A DNA stretch of 64,000 bases. Origin: G963666705 sp963666705. Lineage in GTDB: Bacteria > Pseudomonadota > Alphaproteobacteria > CADEGL01. The stretch lies in contig CAXXKO010000026.1 of the NCBI GenBank assembly GCA_963666705.2, forward strand, positions 372,001 through 436,000. Direction: 5' to 3'. Shown piece by piece: positions 24,764 through 32,613 of the stretch. Numbering within the stretch: position 1 is the first letter of the stretch; each line of letters opens with the position of its first letter. The notes under the pieces are model-generated. The model was not told the origin of the DNA and did no database searches. It was given only the letters and a program-made list of their open reading frames with translations. The translations under genes were made by a program, and so were the position numbers.

Positions 24764-26818
24764 ATGCGGAACCTGTGGACCGATAGCGAAGCCGAGGCGG
24801 CCGTCGCCCGCCATGCCGAAGAGGGCATCGGGGAGGATCTGGCGCTCAGGGCCTATACGGCACGCCTGCTCGGTGGCGAGCCCGGCCTGGTCCTCCATGG
24901 CGGCGGCAATGGCTCGGTCAAGACGCGCGCGGCGAACCTCTGGGGCGAGGTGGTGGAGGCCCTTTGCGTCAAGGGCAGCGGCCGGGATATGGCGACGATT
25001 TCACCCGATGGCCATCCGGCCCTCGACCTCGCCGCGTTGCGCCGTGCGGCATCCCTCGATTCCCTCGGCGACGCGGCCATGGTGGCGCTCCTGCGCGCGA
25101 GCCTCTTGGACCCGGGTGGGCCGAGCCCGTCGGTCGAGGCCCTGCTCCACGCCTTCCTGCCCCACAAGTTCGTCGACCATACCCACGCCAACGCGGTCCT
25201 CTCCCTCACGAACCAGACCGACGGCGCCGCACTTGTGGCCGAGGTCATCGGCGACCGGGCGGCGGTGGTGCCCTACGTCATGCCGGGCTTCGGCCTGGCC
25301 CAGGCGGCGCGCGCGGCGTACGAGGCGAGCCCCGCCTGCCACGGCCTCGTCCTCCTCAAGCACGGCATCGTCAGCTTCGGCGACAGCGCGCGCGAGTCCT
25401 ACACGCGCATGATCGAGCTGGTGAGCATGGCCGAGGCCAGACTCGAATCGGGCCCGCGCAAGGTGGTCGCGGCCGCGCCTCTGCCGGCGAAACTCGCAAC
25501 CGTCGCGGCGGTCGGCCCCATCCTGCGCGGGGCGACGGCGCCCGGCGAAGGGGCCGACGGCGGCCCGCCGCGGCGGTTCGTCCTCGCGCACCGGGGTGGC
25601 GCGCGCGTGCTCGACTATGTCGCCGGCGTGGACCTCGCGCGCTATAGCCAGGCCGGCGTCGCGACACCGGACCACGCCATCCGCACCAAGCCCAAGCCGC
25701 TCCTGGTGCCGCCGCCCGAGGCCGGCAAGCTCGAGGCCTTCGCGGCCGCGGTGCGCGCGGCGGTGGCGGCTTACCAGGACGATTACCTGGCCTATCTCGC
25801 GCGCCACGGCGGGCCGAATTCGCCGGCACCCAATACGCCTGACCCCATACCGCGGGTCGCGCTCGTCCCGGGGCTCGGCCTCTTCGCCCTCGGCGCGTCG
25901 GCCGCCGCGGCGCGCGTCACCGCCGATATCGCCGAGGCCGCTATCGACGTGATCTCGGGCGCCGAGGCGATCGGCACCTTCGAGAGCATCACCGAGGCCG
26001 AGACCTTCGCCATCGAGTATTGGCCGCCCGAGCGGGCGAAGCTTGCCGATGCCGCGTTCGCGCCCCTCGACGGGCGGGTGGCCCTGGTGACCGGGGGGGC
26101 GGGCGAAATCGGCGCCGCTATCGCCGCCGCATTCGCCGAAGCGGGTGCTGAGGTCGTGCTCCTCGACCGCGACGGCGCGGGTGCCGAGCGCATCGCCGGC
26201 GCCCTGGGCGGGCTCGGCCTCGCCTGCGACGTGACCGACCAGGTGGCGGTGCGCGCGGCCTGCGACCGGGCGTGCGCGGCCTATGGCGGCATCGATATCC
26301 TGGTTTCCAACGCGGGTGCGGCCTGGCAGGGCCGCATCGGCGAGGTATCGGACGCGGTCCTGCGCGAGAGCTTCGAGCTCAACTTCTTCGCCCATCAGGC
26401 CATGGCTCGGGAGGCGGTCCGCGTCATGCGCGCCCAGGGCGGGGGCGGGGTGCTGCTGTTCAACGCGTCCAAGCAGGCGCTCAACCCCGGCCCCGACTTC
26501 GGCCCCTATGGCCTGCCCAAGGCGGCCACCCTCGCACTCATGCGCCAGTACGCCATCGACTACGGCCGCGACGGCATCCGGTCGAACGCGGTCAACGCCG
26601 ACCGTATCCGCGGCGGCCTTCTGACCGGCGAGATGATCGCGGCGCGCGCCGGCGCCCGGGGGGTGAGCGAGGCGGAATACCTGGCTGGCAACCTCCTGGG
26701 CCGGGAAGTCCGTGCCGAGGACGTGGCGCGTGCCTTCCTCTCCCTGGCCCTGGCGCCGGCGACGACGGGCGCCGTCCTTACGGTCGATGGTGGTAACATC
26801 GCCGCGGCGCCGCGTTGA
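24764..26818 (+). CDS. bifunctional class II aldolase / short-chain dehydrogenase
   Basis: 684 residues. The N-terminal half (about 1-400) is a class II aldolase: metal-binding histidines in KFVDHTHANAVLS and LKHGIVSFG, plus LVLHGGGNGSVKT. The C-terminal part (about 425-684) is an SDR domain with RVALVTGGAGEIGAAIAAAFAEAGAEVV, NAG as LVSNAGAAW, and the YxxxK as YGLPK. This architecture is that of RhaD/YuxG-like enzymes that cleave a sugar-1-phosphate and handle the aldehyde, e.g. rhamnulose-1-phosphate. ATG 24764 starts at the family N-terminus MRNLWTDSEA; no good ribosome site is seen. The substrate is inference. Confidence 0.88.
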   Translation: MRNLWTDSEAEAAVARHAEEGIGEDLALRAYTARLLGGEPGLVLHGGGNGSVKTRAANLWGEVVEALCVKGSGRDMATISPDGHPALDLAALRRAASLDSLGDAAMVALLRASLLDPGGPSPSVEALLHAFLPHKFVDHTHANAVLSLTNQTDGAALVAEVIGDRAAVVPYVMPGFGLAQAARAAYEASPACHGLVLLKHGIVSFGDSARESYTRMIELVSMAEARLESGPRKVVAAAPLPAKLATVAAVGPILRGATAPGEGADGGPPRRFVLAHRGGARVLDYVAGVDLARYSQAGVATPDHAIRTKPKPLLVPPPEAGKLEAFAAAVRAAVAAYQDDYLAYLARHGGPNSPAPNTPDPIPRVALVPGLGLFALGASAAAARVTADIAEAAIDVISGAEAIGTFESITEAETFAIEYWPPERAKLADAAFAPLDGRVALVTGGAGEIGAAIAAAFAEAGAEVVLLDRDGAGAERIAGALGGLGLACDVTDQVAVRAACDRACAAYGGIDILVSNAGAAWQGRIGEVSDAVLRESFELNFFAHQAMAREAVRVMRAQGGGGVLLFNASKQALNPGPDFGPYGLPKAATLALMRQYAIDYGRDGIRSNAVNADRIRGGLLTGEMIAARAGARGVSEAEYLAGNLLGREVRAEDVARAFLSLALAPATTGAVLTVDGGNIAAAPR

Positions 26819-26860
26819 GTGGCGCAAACCGGCGCGCCGTGCAGCGTGTGGAGGGCGGCC

Positions 26861-27742
26861 ATGGCGAGGGGCATCACCGGGATCGACCACACCCTCATCG
26901 GCGTGCGCGGCCTCGAGGCCGCGCGCGCGCGTTACGCGGCGCTCGGCTTCACCCTCTGCCCGCGCGGCAGCCATATCGGTTGGGGGACGGCCAACTACTG
27001 CATCATGTTCGCCCAGGATTACGTGGAGCTCCTCGGCATCGTCGATCCCGCCCAGTTCTCCAACAATCTCGATGCGTTCCTCGCGCGGCGCGAGGGGCTG
27101 ATGGGCCTGGCCTGGTCCACCGACGACGGCGCGGCCGCACGGGCGGCGCTGATCGGGGCCGGTATCGCGGCCGACGAGCCCAAGGGCCTCGTCCGCCGGC
27201 TGGAGCTGCCCGAGGGCACGGTCCTGCCCGAGTTCAAGCTCGTCCATCTGCCGCCCGAGGCCACGCCCGGCCTCCCGAGCTTCATCTGCCAACACCTGAC
27301 GCCCGAGCTGATGCGCCGCCCCCAATGGCTCGACCATGCGAACGGCGCCCTCGGGCTCGAGAGCGTGACGGTTGTGGTGGCCGATCCCGAGACGGCGGCG
27401 CGGGGCTACGAGGCGTTTCTCGGCGCCGGGGCCGTGACCCGGACGGACCGGGTGGTGGCGGTGCGCGTGGGCCGGCACGTCGTCATGTTCGCGAGCGAGG
27501 ACGAACTGGAGCAAATACACCCCGGCATCGACATCGGCGAGAATGCGGAGCTGCCCTATGCGGCCGTCATGACGCTTGCCGTGCGCGACCTGGCGACGAC
27601 CGGCGCCTTCCTCGCCGGCCGGGGCATCCCCCATGGCCGCGTCGGCGACGCGCTGATCCGCCTCGCCCCCGAGGAGACCTGCGGTGTGTGGCTGGAGCTC
27701 ACCGCCGCGGGGCGATCCCGGGCCACAATCAAATTTGCGTGA
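26861..27742 (+). CDS. VOC / glyoxalase-like domain protein
   Basis: 293 residues. ATG 26861 is preceded by GGAGG with 6 bases spacing; a GTG 42 bases earlier is possible. Starts ITGIDHTLIGVRGLEAARARYAALGFTLCPRGSHIGWGTANYCIMF, the beta-alpha-beta unit of vicinal-oxygen-chelate enzymes, and a second unit begins GLESVTVVVADPETAARGYEAFLGA. Matches the Glyoxalase_3 type proteins. Likely a metal-dependent lyase, isomerase or dioxygenase; substrate unknown. Follows the aldolase gene by 42 bases and may share its transcript. Confidence 0.85.
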   Translation: MARGITGIDHTLIGVRGLEAARARYAALGFTLCPRGSHIGWGTANYCIMFAQDYVELLGIVDPAQFSNNLDAFLARREGLMGLAWSTDDGAAARAALIGAGIAADEPKGLVRRLELPEGTVLPEFKLVHLPPEATPGLPSFICQHLTPELMRRPQWLDHANGALGLESVTVVVADPETAARGYEAFLGAGAVTRTDRVVAVRVGRHVVMFASEDELEQIHPGIDIGENAELPYAAVMTLAVRDLATTGAFLAGRGIPHGRVGDALIRLAPEETCGVWLELTAAGRSRATIKFA

Positions 27743-27784
27743 TATATGGCCCATTCGCCAGTTCGCGGCGCATATGAGGCTTAC

Positions 27785-27896
27785 ACTGGACGGCGATGAG
27801 CCCGACTCGTCACCGTCCGGCAAGTGCCGGGTGGGCTCCCGAGTTCATGCGAGTGAGGGAACATCCGATCGGTCTCCCTCGAGGCCGATCGGTCGT
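27785..27896. ncRNA. candidate structured RNA motif, copy A
   Basis: GGACGG-C-GATGAG-CCCGA-CTCGTC-A-CCGTCC (27788-27818) forms a hairpin with a C-A mismatch and a five-base loop; then come GGCAAG, CCCGAG, T-ATGCGAG and TGAGGGAACAT, and a last hairpin CCGATCGG...CCGATCGG ending at about 27892. The same order of conserved words and hairpins occurs at 58.7 kb with different stem sequences, so base pairing rather than sequence is conserved. Here it lies just upstream of a small lipoprotein gene, like a leader, but the second copy is not in a leader. I do not recognise the family. The strand is not certain; the hairpins do not show a terminal T-run. Confidence 0.5.
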
Positions 27897-27936
27897 GTGG
27901 ACCGAGGCCGGGCATGGATGCGATATGGAGGCGCCT

Positions 27937-28206
27937 ATGGGGAAGATGATCGTTATGGCCGGGCTCGTCGGCCTGCTCGCCGCCTGTGCCGGCCCAGTTG
28001 AGCCTCAGCTCTCGTTCGATGCGGGCTACCGCGTCGGTTGCCGGGCGGGCGAGATGCATGCCGGTCGGCCGATTCCCGAGCCGCTGCTCGACGAGATGAA
28101 GTACCAGAGTAATGCCGCCTACGCGGATGGGTGCGATACGGCGGTCGACGCCTGTTATGCGCAAGCGCGGCGCGTCCAGCCGAACTGGGGCGGCAACGGC
28201 AGCTAG
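27937..28206 (+). CDS. small lipoprotein
   Basis: 89 residues from ATG 27937 with GGAGG 5 bases upstream. MGKMIVMAGLVGLLAACAGPVEPQ is a lipoprotein signal with lipobox LLAAC; the mature part has three more cysteines (GCRAGE, DGCDTAVDACYAQARR), which suggests disulfide bonds in the periplasm. The stop TAG is embedded in the CTAGAGCGGTTCCG end of a dispersed repeat. Function unknown. Confidence 0.7.
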   Translation: MGKMIVMAGLVGLLAACAGPVEPQLSFDAGYRVGCRAGEMHAGRPIPEPLLDEMKYQSNAAYADGCDTAVDACYAQARRVQPNWGGNGS

Positions 28207-28426
28207 AGCGGTTCCGCTTTGATCGGACCCACTCTAGTGGTTCGATTCCGACGCTTCGAACCCTCTCCCCAAGGGGAGAGGGGGACTCTTTTGTCGCGTT
28301 CGCTCCACTAGCGCTCTATTTCGCTCGCGGCAGCGGACTAAGAGGTCCGCGCCTGCGCGGGCGCGCCGGACGACCGGCGGGCCGCCTTGCGGTCTGGAGC
28401 GTTTCCACCTCGACTGGAATCGCTTC
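28203..28426. repeat. CTAGAGCGGTTCCG dispersed repeat, interrupted by a 70-75-bp insert
   Basis: Matches the repeat at 44923-45074 in reverse orientation: CTAGAGCGGTTCCGCTTTGA, GATCGGACCCACTCTAG, then GCTCGCGGCAGCGGAC, GGTCCGCGCCTGCGCGGGCG, and CTGGAGCGTTTCCA. Between them an extra 70-75 bp (28238-28311), bounded by CTAG at both sides, contains a CCCTCTCC-CCAAGG-GGAGAGGG hairpin. The repeat starts within the lipoprotein stop codon. The rest of the gap to 28530 has no gene. Confidence 0.8.
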
Positions 28427-28530
28427 AGGAGCGGGCGCGCGGGCGATGCGGCGCATCGGCGAGCGTTCGCGATGACGTCCGGGGAGCCGGAGAGGCGGTC
28501 TCAATGGGTTCCTATCACCGCGACTTGGTA

Positions 28531-28995
28531 TCAGTCGCCGGGTAGCATCTCCGCGAGGCGGCAATCCGCCTCGGCGCGCGCCTCGGCCGTCATGCCGCGC
28601 GCGATCTCGGCTTGGCGCTTCTTCGCCCACACTCGGCCCTGGCCGGCGGCGAGGCCGAGCCAGACGTGGGCTTCGACCGAATCGCGCGGCACGCCCAGTC
28701 CCCGGCTATAGAGGTCGCCCAAGTTGAGCTGCGCCATGGCGTGGCCTTGCGCCGCCGCCAGGCGGTACCACTCGGCGGCCCGGGCCGGGTCGAGGGGGAC
28801 GCCCGTGCCCACGAGATAGAGGCCGCCGAGGGTCGCCTGCGCCTCGGCGTCGCCCGCCTCGGCCAGGCGGCGCCGTTCGGTGACGGCCACTCGATAGTCG
28901 CCCGCGTCGAAGGCGCGCGCCGCGTCCTTGAAATCGGCGGCGGCCGGCGCGCTCAGCACCATGGCCGCGAACGCGAACGCGATTCCTCGTCTCAT
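28531..28995 (-). CDS. Sel1-repeat protein, exported
   Basis: 154 residues from ATG 28995 (a GTG at 29007 is the alternative). Signal peptide MRRGIAFAFAAMVLSAPAAA, then three Sel1-type TPR units: AGDAEAQATLGGLYLVGTGVPLDPARAAEWYRLAAAQGHAMAQLNLGDLYSRGLGVPRDSVEAHVWLGLAAGQG. Such proteins are periplasmic adaptors. Single gene, possibly preceded by two small-RNA genes in the same orientation. Confidence 0.85.
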   Translation of the reverse strand: MRRGIAFAFAAMVLSAPAAADFKDAARAFDAGDYRVAVTERRRLAEAGDAEAQATLGGLYLVGTGVPLDPARAAEWYRLAAAQGHAMAQLNLGDLYSRGLGVPRDSVEAHVWLGLAAGQGRVWAKKRQAEIARGMTAEARAEADCRLAEMLPGD

Positions 28996-29040
28996 TTCCC
29001 CATCCACCGGTCACGGGCTGGCTCCGGCGCCAACGCACCC

Positions 29041-29110
29041 AAGAAAATGGGGCGGATCGGTGAAAAACCAATCCGCCCCGAGTTGTGGGTAGCAGTAGGT
29101 GTGGAGGGAG
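29041..29110 (-). ncRNA. candidate small RNA 2 of a tandem pair, with terminator
   Basis: Predicted transcript of about 68 nt. It starts with CTCCCTCCACACC, opposite to a ribosome-binding site, and ends in the hairpin GGGGCGGAT(T)GGT...ACC(G)ATCCGCCCC followed by ATTTTCTT (29080 to 29041). Upstream on the minus strand are CATAGT (-10 like, 29121-29116) and a CRP-type palindrome centred about 41.5 bases before the start. The same layout occurs 145 bases upstream in small RNA 1. No coding frame is seen. Anti-SD motifs of this sort are known in alphaproteobacterial trans-acting RNAs; identity is inference. Confidence 0.6.
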
Positions 29111-29142
29111 ATGTGACTATGCCCCGGTCCCGGCCAGGGGAA

Positions 29143-29158
29143 AGTGACGGCCGTCACA
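29143..29158 (-). promoter_or_regulatory. CRP/FNR-family operator before small RNA 2
   Basis: AGTGACGGCCGTCACA has a perfect 14-bp palindrome GTGACGGCCGTCAC and matches the CRP consensus TGTGA-N6-TCACA at 9 of 10 positions. Its centre is 29.5 bases from the first base of the -10-like hexamer, which places it at about -41.5 (class II activator position). Confidence 0.65.
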
Positions 29159-29190
29159 GGGCGTGAAATTTATGTCCCCGCCGAATCGCC

Positions 29191-29255
29191 AAAAAAAGCG
29201 GGGGCGGAGCCTTGGGATGGCCCCGCCCCCGTGAGGGGGGTTTGCTGTGGAGGGA
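29191..29255 (-). ncRNA. candidate small RNA 1 of a tandem pair, with terminator
   Basis: Predicted transcript of about 64 nt starting TCCCTCCACAGC and ending in GGGGGCGG...CCGCCCCC (29230-29200) followed by GCTTTTTTT. The -10-like CAGAAT (29266-29261) and a perfect CRP-type site are at the same relative distances as for small RNA 2. The two units differ in most positions but keep the promoter layout, the CCCTCCACA start and a terminal hairpin, so they are an old tandem duplication. Confidence 0.6.
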
Positions 29256-29287
29256 CTGTCATTCTGACGCCCCGCCGGCAATGGCAA

Positions 29288-29303
29288 TGTGACGGCCGTC
29301 ACA
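29288..29303 (-). promoter_or_regulatory. CRP/FNR-family operator before small RNA 1
   Basis: TGTGACGGCCGTCACA fits TGTGA-N6-TCACA perfectly and is a 16-bp palindrome. Its centre (29295.5) lies about 41.5 bases upstream of the inferred start at 29254. Confidence 0.7.
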
Positions 29304-29339
29304 GGCGCGCATCTTTTTTTCGCGGGAAACGGAACCGCT

Positions 29340-31126
29340 CTAGAACTGGTCGTCGGCCAGGGCCAGCACCGTCCCGGCGCCCTCGGTGATGGCGGCGAGG
29401 AGGGCGTCGGCCTGGGGCATCACGTTCTCGGCATAGAAGCGCGCCGTCACCGGCTTGGCGGCGAGGAAGGGGTCGGCACCGTCGCCCAGGCGGGCCTTCG
29501 CCCGCGCCGCCCCTCGCGCCAGCAGCCAGCCCCCGGCGACCGTGCCCACGAGGCGCAGATAGGGCGCCGCCGCCGCGGCCGCGAGGCGCGGATCCGACGC
29601 CCCCGCCTCGAGCAGCCAGCCCGTGGCCGCCTCGAAGGCCGCGATACCGCGTTCGACGCGCGCGTGGATGGCGCCGAGGTCCGCGTCCGCCGCGCACCCG
29701 AGGGCCGCCGCGTCCCCGCGCATCGCCGCGATCAGCGCCCGCGCCGTCTGGCCCCCCTCGCGCAGGACCTTGCGGCCGACCAGGTCGCGGGCCTGGATGC
29801 CGTTCGTGCCTTCATAGATGGGGGTGATGCGGGCGTCCCGGAAATGCTGGGCCGCGCCCGTCTCCTCGATGAACCCCATGCCGCCATGGACCTGGATGCC
29901 CGTCGATGCGATCTCGCACGCGAGGTCCGTGGGCCAGGCCTTGACCACGGGGGTGAGGAAATCGACGAGCGCCGCCTGCCGGGCGCGGGCGTCGCCGTCC
30001 GGGTCGTGGCGCGCGCGGTCCATGGCCGCGGCGGTGTAGTAGGCGAGGGCCCGCATGGCCTCGGTCTGCGCCTTCATGGAGAGGAGCATGCGGCGCACGT
30101 CCGGATGGCCGAGGATCGCCACCTTCTCCGGGCCGCCCGCGTCGGCGCGGCCCTGCACCCGCTGGCGCGCGAAGCCGAGGGCCTGCTGGTAGGCGCGCTC
30201 GGCGATGCCCACGCCCTGCAGGCCGACGGCCAGGCGCGCTCGTCGTTCATCATGGTGAACATGTATTCGAGGCCGCGGTTCTCCTCGCCCACCAGATAGC
30301 CGATGGCCCCGCCACCGTCGCCATAGGCCATGACGCAGGTGGGGCTGGCGTGGATGCCGAGCTTGTCCTCGAGCGAGACCGCGCGCAGGTCGTTGCGCTT
30401 GCCCGGCGTGCCGTCTTCGCGGGGGAGGAGCTTGGGCACGATGAAGAGCGAGATGCCGCGCACGCCCGCGGGCGCCCCGGGCGTGCGGGCGAGCAGCATA
30501 TGGATGATGTTCTCCGCCAGGTCGTGCTCGCCATAGGTGATGAATATTTTCTGCCCGGTGACGCGGTAGTGGCCATCCTCGGGCACGGCGCGGGTGCTAA
30601 TGGCGCCCAGGTCCGAGCCGGCCTGGGGCTCGGTCAGGTTCATGGTCCCGGTCCAGCGGCCCGCGACCATGGGCCGGAGGTAGGTGCGCTTCTGCGCTTC
30701 CGAGCCGTGCTGGGCCAAAAGCTCCGACGCCCCCTGGGTCAGCATGGGGCAGAGGGTGAAGGCCAGGTTGGCCGAATGCCACAGCTCCATGACCGCCGTC
30801 GAGACCACGCGCGGCAGGCCCTGGCCGCCATGGTCGGGGTCGAACCGGAGGCCGACCCAGCCGCCGTCGACGAAGTGGCCGTATGCCTCGGGCCAGCCCG
30901 TGGGCGTGTAGACGACACCGTTCTCGAGCCGCGCGCCCTCCCGATCACCCGTGTGGTTGAGCGGCGCCAGCACGTCGCACGCGAGCCGCCCGGCCTCGCC
31001 GAGGATCGCGTCCGCGAGCTCGCCCGTCGCCTCCTCGCACCCGGGCAGCGCCGCCACCTGGCCGAGGCCGGCGATCTCGTCGAGCACGAAGCGGATCTCA
31101 GGAAGGGGCGGGGTGTAGTCGCTCAT
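29340..31126 (-). pseudogene. acyl-CoA dehydrogenase with a one-base frameshift
   Basis: Two overlapping frames together give a normal protein of about 595 residues: MSDYTPPLPEIRFVLDEIAGL..., TEPQAGSDLGAI, KIFITYGEHDLAENIIHMLLART, then DLRAVSLEDKLGIHASPTCVM and, after the shift, GVGIAERAYQQALGFARQRVQGR, GFIEETGAAQHFRDARITPIYEGTNGIQA and the C-terminal PF12806-like domain. The break is near 30232-30240, where GAGCGCGCCTGGCC would read in frame if one C were added. The N-terminal family resembles DmdC/AcdA-type dehydrogenases acting on short or unusual acyl-CoA. The TAG stop overlaps a CTAGAGCGGTTCCG repeat end. Mutation or sequencing error cannot be separated. Confidence 0.85.
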
Positions 31127-31285
31127 GGCATATCCGGTCGCTGACGCCCGCGGCGGGCGCCCCGTCAATCTAGTGCCGCGCGCGCCAGAGGGCCAGCCCG
31201 GCGGACGCAGGTTCCGTGGAGAAGCGGCGCGCAGGTGCGCGCGTCGGTGTGGGGCGCCCGCCGTTTGTGGCAAAGCGGCCGCGGG

Positions 31286-31372
31286 GGAGTAAGAAAAGTT
31301 CGTTTGTTCCTATAATATTCTTGATTATTGTCATTATTTCGGTTAAAAATCATATTTCGTTGATGGAAAAGG
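31286..31372 (+). promoter_or_regulatory. AT-rich promoter region of the 31.4-34.0 kb locus
   Basis: About 85 bases far richer in A+T than everything around it, including a perfect TATAAT at 31311-31316 and runs such as TTGATTATTGTCATTATTTC. No good -35 is seen at 17 bases. In this GC-rich genome such a block suggests a strong or xenogeneically silenced promoter, in keeping with acquired DNA. The remainder of the gap 31127-31285 shows no gene. Confidence 0.45.
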
Positions 31373-31382
31373 ATGACCAACC

Positions 31383-32264
31383 ATGCCTATGACGACACGC
31401 GGGCCGCGGCGCGAGCGGAGCGGACCCTTTACGCGGTTCGGCGAGAACCCCGACGGTCCGATCGAGGTGATGCGGCGGGCCTGGCGGCGCGGCGAGCGGC
31501 CCGTCGCCCGGCCCGCGCTGTTCGATCTCGCCGCCGGCATCGGCGCGAACGAGCGCAACAAGCGCGAGGACGTGGTCGGGATCGAGCAGGCGCTTTCTCT
31601 CACCGGCGACTACGACCTCGCGCTTACCGAGGGGCCGACGGGTTATATGAGCAACGCGAAAGGGCGCGTCATCATGGCGTTCCAAGAGCGCAACGGCCTC
31701 AGGGTCGACGGCCAGATCCTGCCCAGCGGCCCCACCGTGCGGGCGCTCGAGAAGCAGCTCGTGCGCACCGCCCCGACGCGGGCCGTATCCCCGGCGCGCG
31801 AGCGGGGGACGGCGGGCGAGGCCAGCGGCGGCCGGCGCAAGGCGGAGGACGAGGTCCAGGTCGCCGCCTTACCCTTGGTCATTGCAGGGGGCGTGGCTCT
31901 CTGGCCGGAGATCGCGGGTATCGCCGCCTTTGCCGGCAAGGCGCTACTCGGCGGCGCGGCGCTCGCCGGCCTTCTCTCCCTCCGCGGCGACACGCCCGAG
32001 GGCAGCGCCAAGCCGGCCGAGGGGGACGCCGAAGCGCGGCACCGGGAGGCGCTTCAAGCGCGGGGCGTCGATGTGTTCTTGAAGCCCTTCCAAGAGAGCC
32101 GCGGCGACGAGCACACCGAGCGCGGCAACAGTATCGTGGTGAGCGAATGCGACAAGGTCCTGCGCGAGGAGTTCCCCGAGCTCAAGGAGCTCAAGGGCCG
32201 CATCGAACACTCAGGCGGCGCGACTGTCGGGGGCGAGGGGAAGAAAAAGGTCAAGGAGACCTAG
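31383..32264 (+). CDS. peptidoglycan-binding domain protein with hydrophobic core
   Basis: 293 residues. After a basic N-terminus, residues about 60-125 are a peptidoglycan-binding_1 unit (VVGIEQALSLTGDYDLALTEGPTGY..., GRVIMAFQERNGLRVDGQILPSGPTVRALEKQL). Residues about 157-201 are hydrophobic, with two possible membrane helices (VAALPLVIAGGVALW, IAGIAAFAGKALLGGAALAGLLSL). The last 90 residues are charged, ending GGEGKKKVKET. There is no signal peptide. The combination resembles effector-type proteins more than a cell-wall hydrolase, since no catalytic domain is seen. It is followed at short distance by three genes in one frame. Function is not known. Confidence 0.7.
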   Translation: MPMTTRGPRRERSGPFTRFGENPDGPIEVMRRAWRRGERPVARPALFDLAAGIGANERNKREDVVGIEQALSLTGDYDLALTEGPTGYMSNAKGRVIMAFQERNGLRVDGQILPSGPTVRALEKQLVRTAPTRAVSPARERGTAGEASGGRRKAEDEVQVAALPLVIAGGVALWPEIAGIAAFAGKALLGGAALAGLLSLRGDTPEGSAKPAEGDAEARHREALQARGVDVFLKPFQESRGDEHTERGNSIVVSECDKVLREEFPELKELKGRIEHSGGATVGGEGKKKVKET

Positions 32265-32379
32265 TATCCCGAATCCGGACAATCGGGACAACCCGCGTCT
32301 CGGGAGCACCCGTCCCGACATCAGCTTTACGCTCGATGGCGACGACGAAAACAAACGGTTTCACATCAACACGGCTAGT

Positions 32380-32589
32380 ATGCTGGTGGACGGGACCACG
32401 CCGACGAAGCGGGAGCGGCGCCAGTTGGAGAAGCTGTCCCGGCTGGGCCAGAGGGTTGTGAGGGCCATGCCGAAGTTGCGCTCCGGCATGGACGAGGACG
32501 AATACGCTGAGTTGGCTCGGGACGTGTGCCGGGATATTTTACAGGATGCGAAGGACACATTCGACGATGACGCCGCCGATGACGAGTAG
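32380..32589 (+). CDS. small acidic protein of unknown function
   Basis: 69 residues from the only ATG: MLVDGTTPTKRERRQLEKLSRLGQRVVRAMPKLRSGMDEDEYAELARDVCRDILQ, ending in an acidic tail DDDAADDE. The frame is open and protein-like for 38 codons upstream (NPRLGSTRPDISFTLDGDDENKRFHINTAS). An AAGGAG lies 7 bases before an ATC at 32266, so a non-canonical start or a lost ATG is possible, and the protein may be about 107 residues. Charged and helical; probably cytosolic. The next gene is in the same frame after one TAG and 8 codons. Confidence 0.55.
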   Translation: MLVDGTTPTKRERRQLEKLSRLGQRVVRAMPKLRSGMDEDEYAELARDVCRDILQDAKDTFDDDAADDE

Positions 32590-32613
32590 CCCGGTCGGAG
32601 GATAGTCGATTCG

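Noticed and set aside
28236..28260. tRNA-like T-arm (GGTTCGATTCC)
   Set aside because: No matching acceptor, D or anticodon arms; part of a small inserted repeat.
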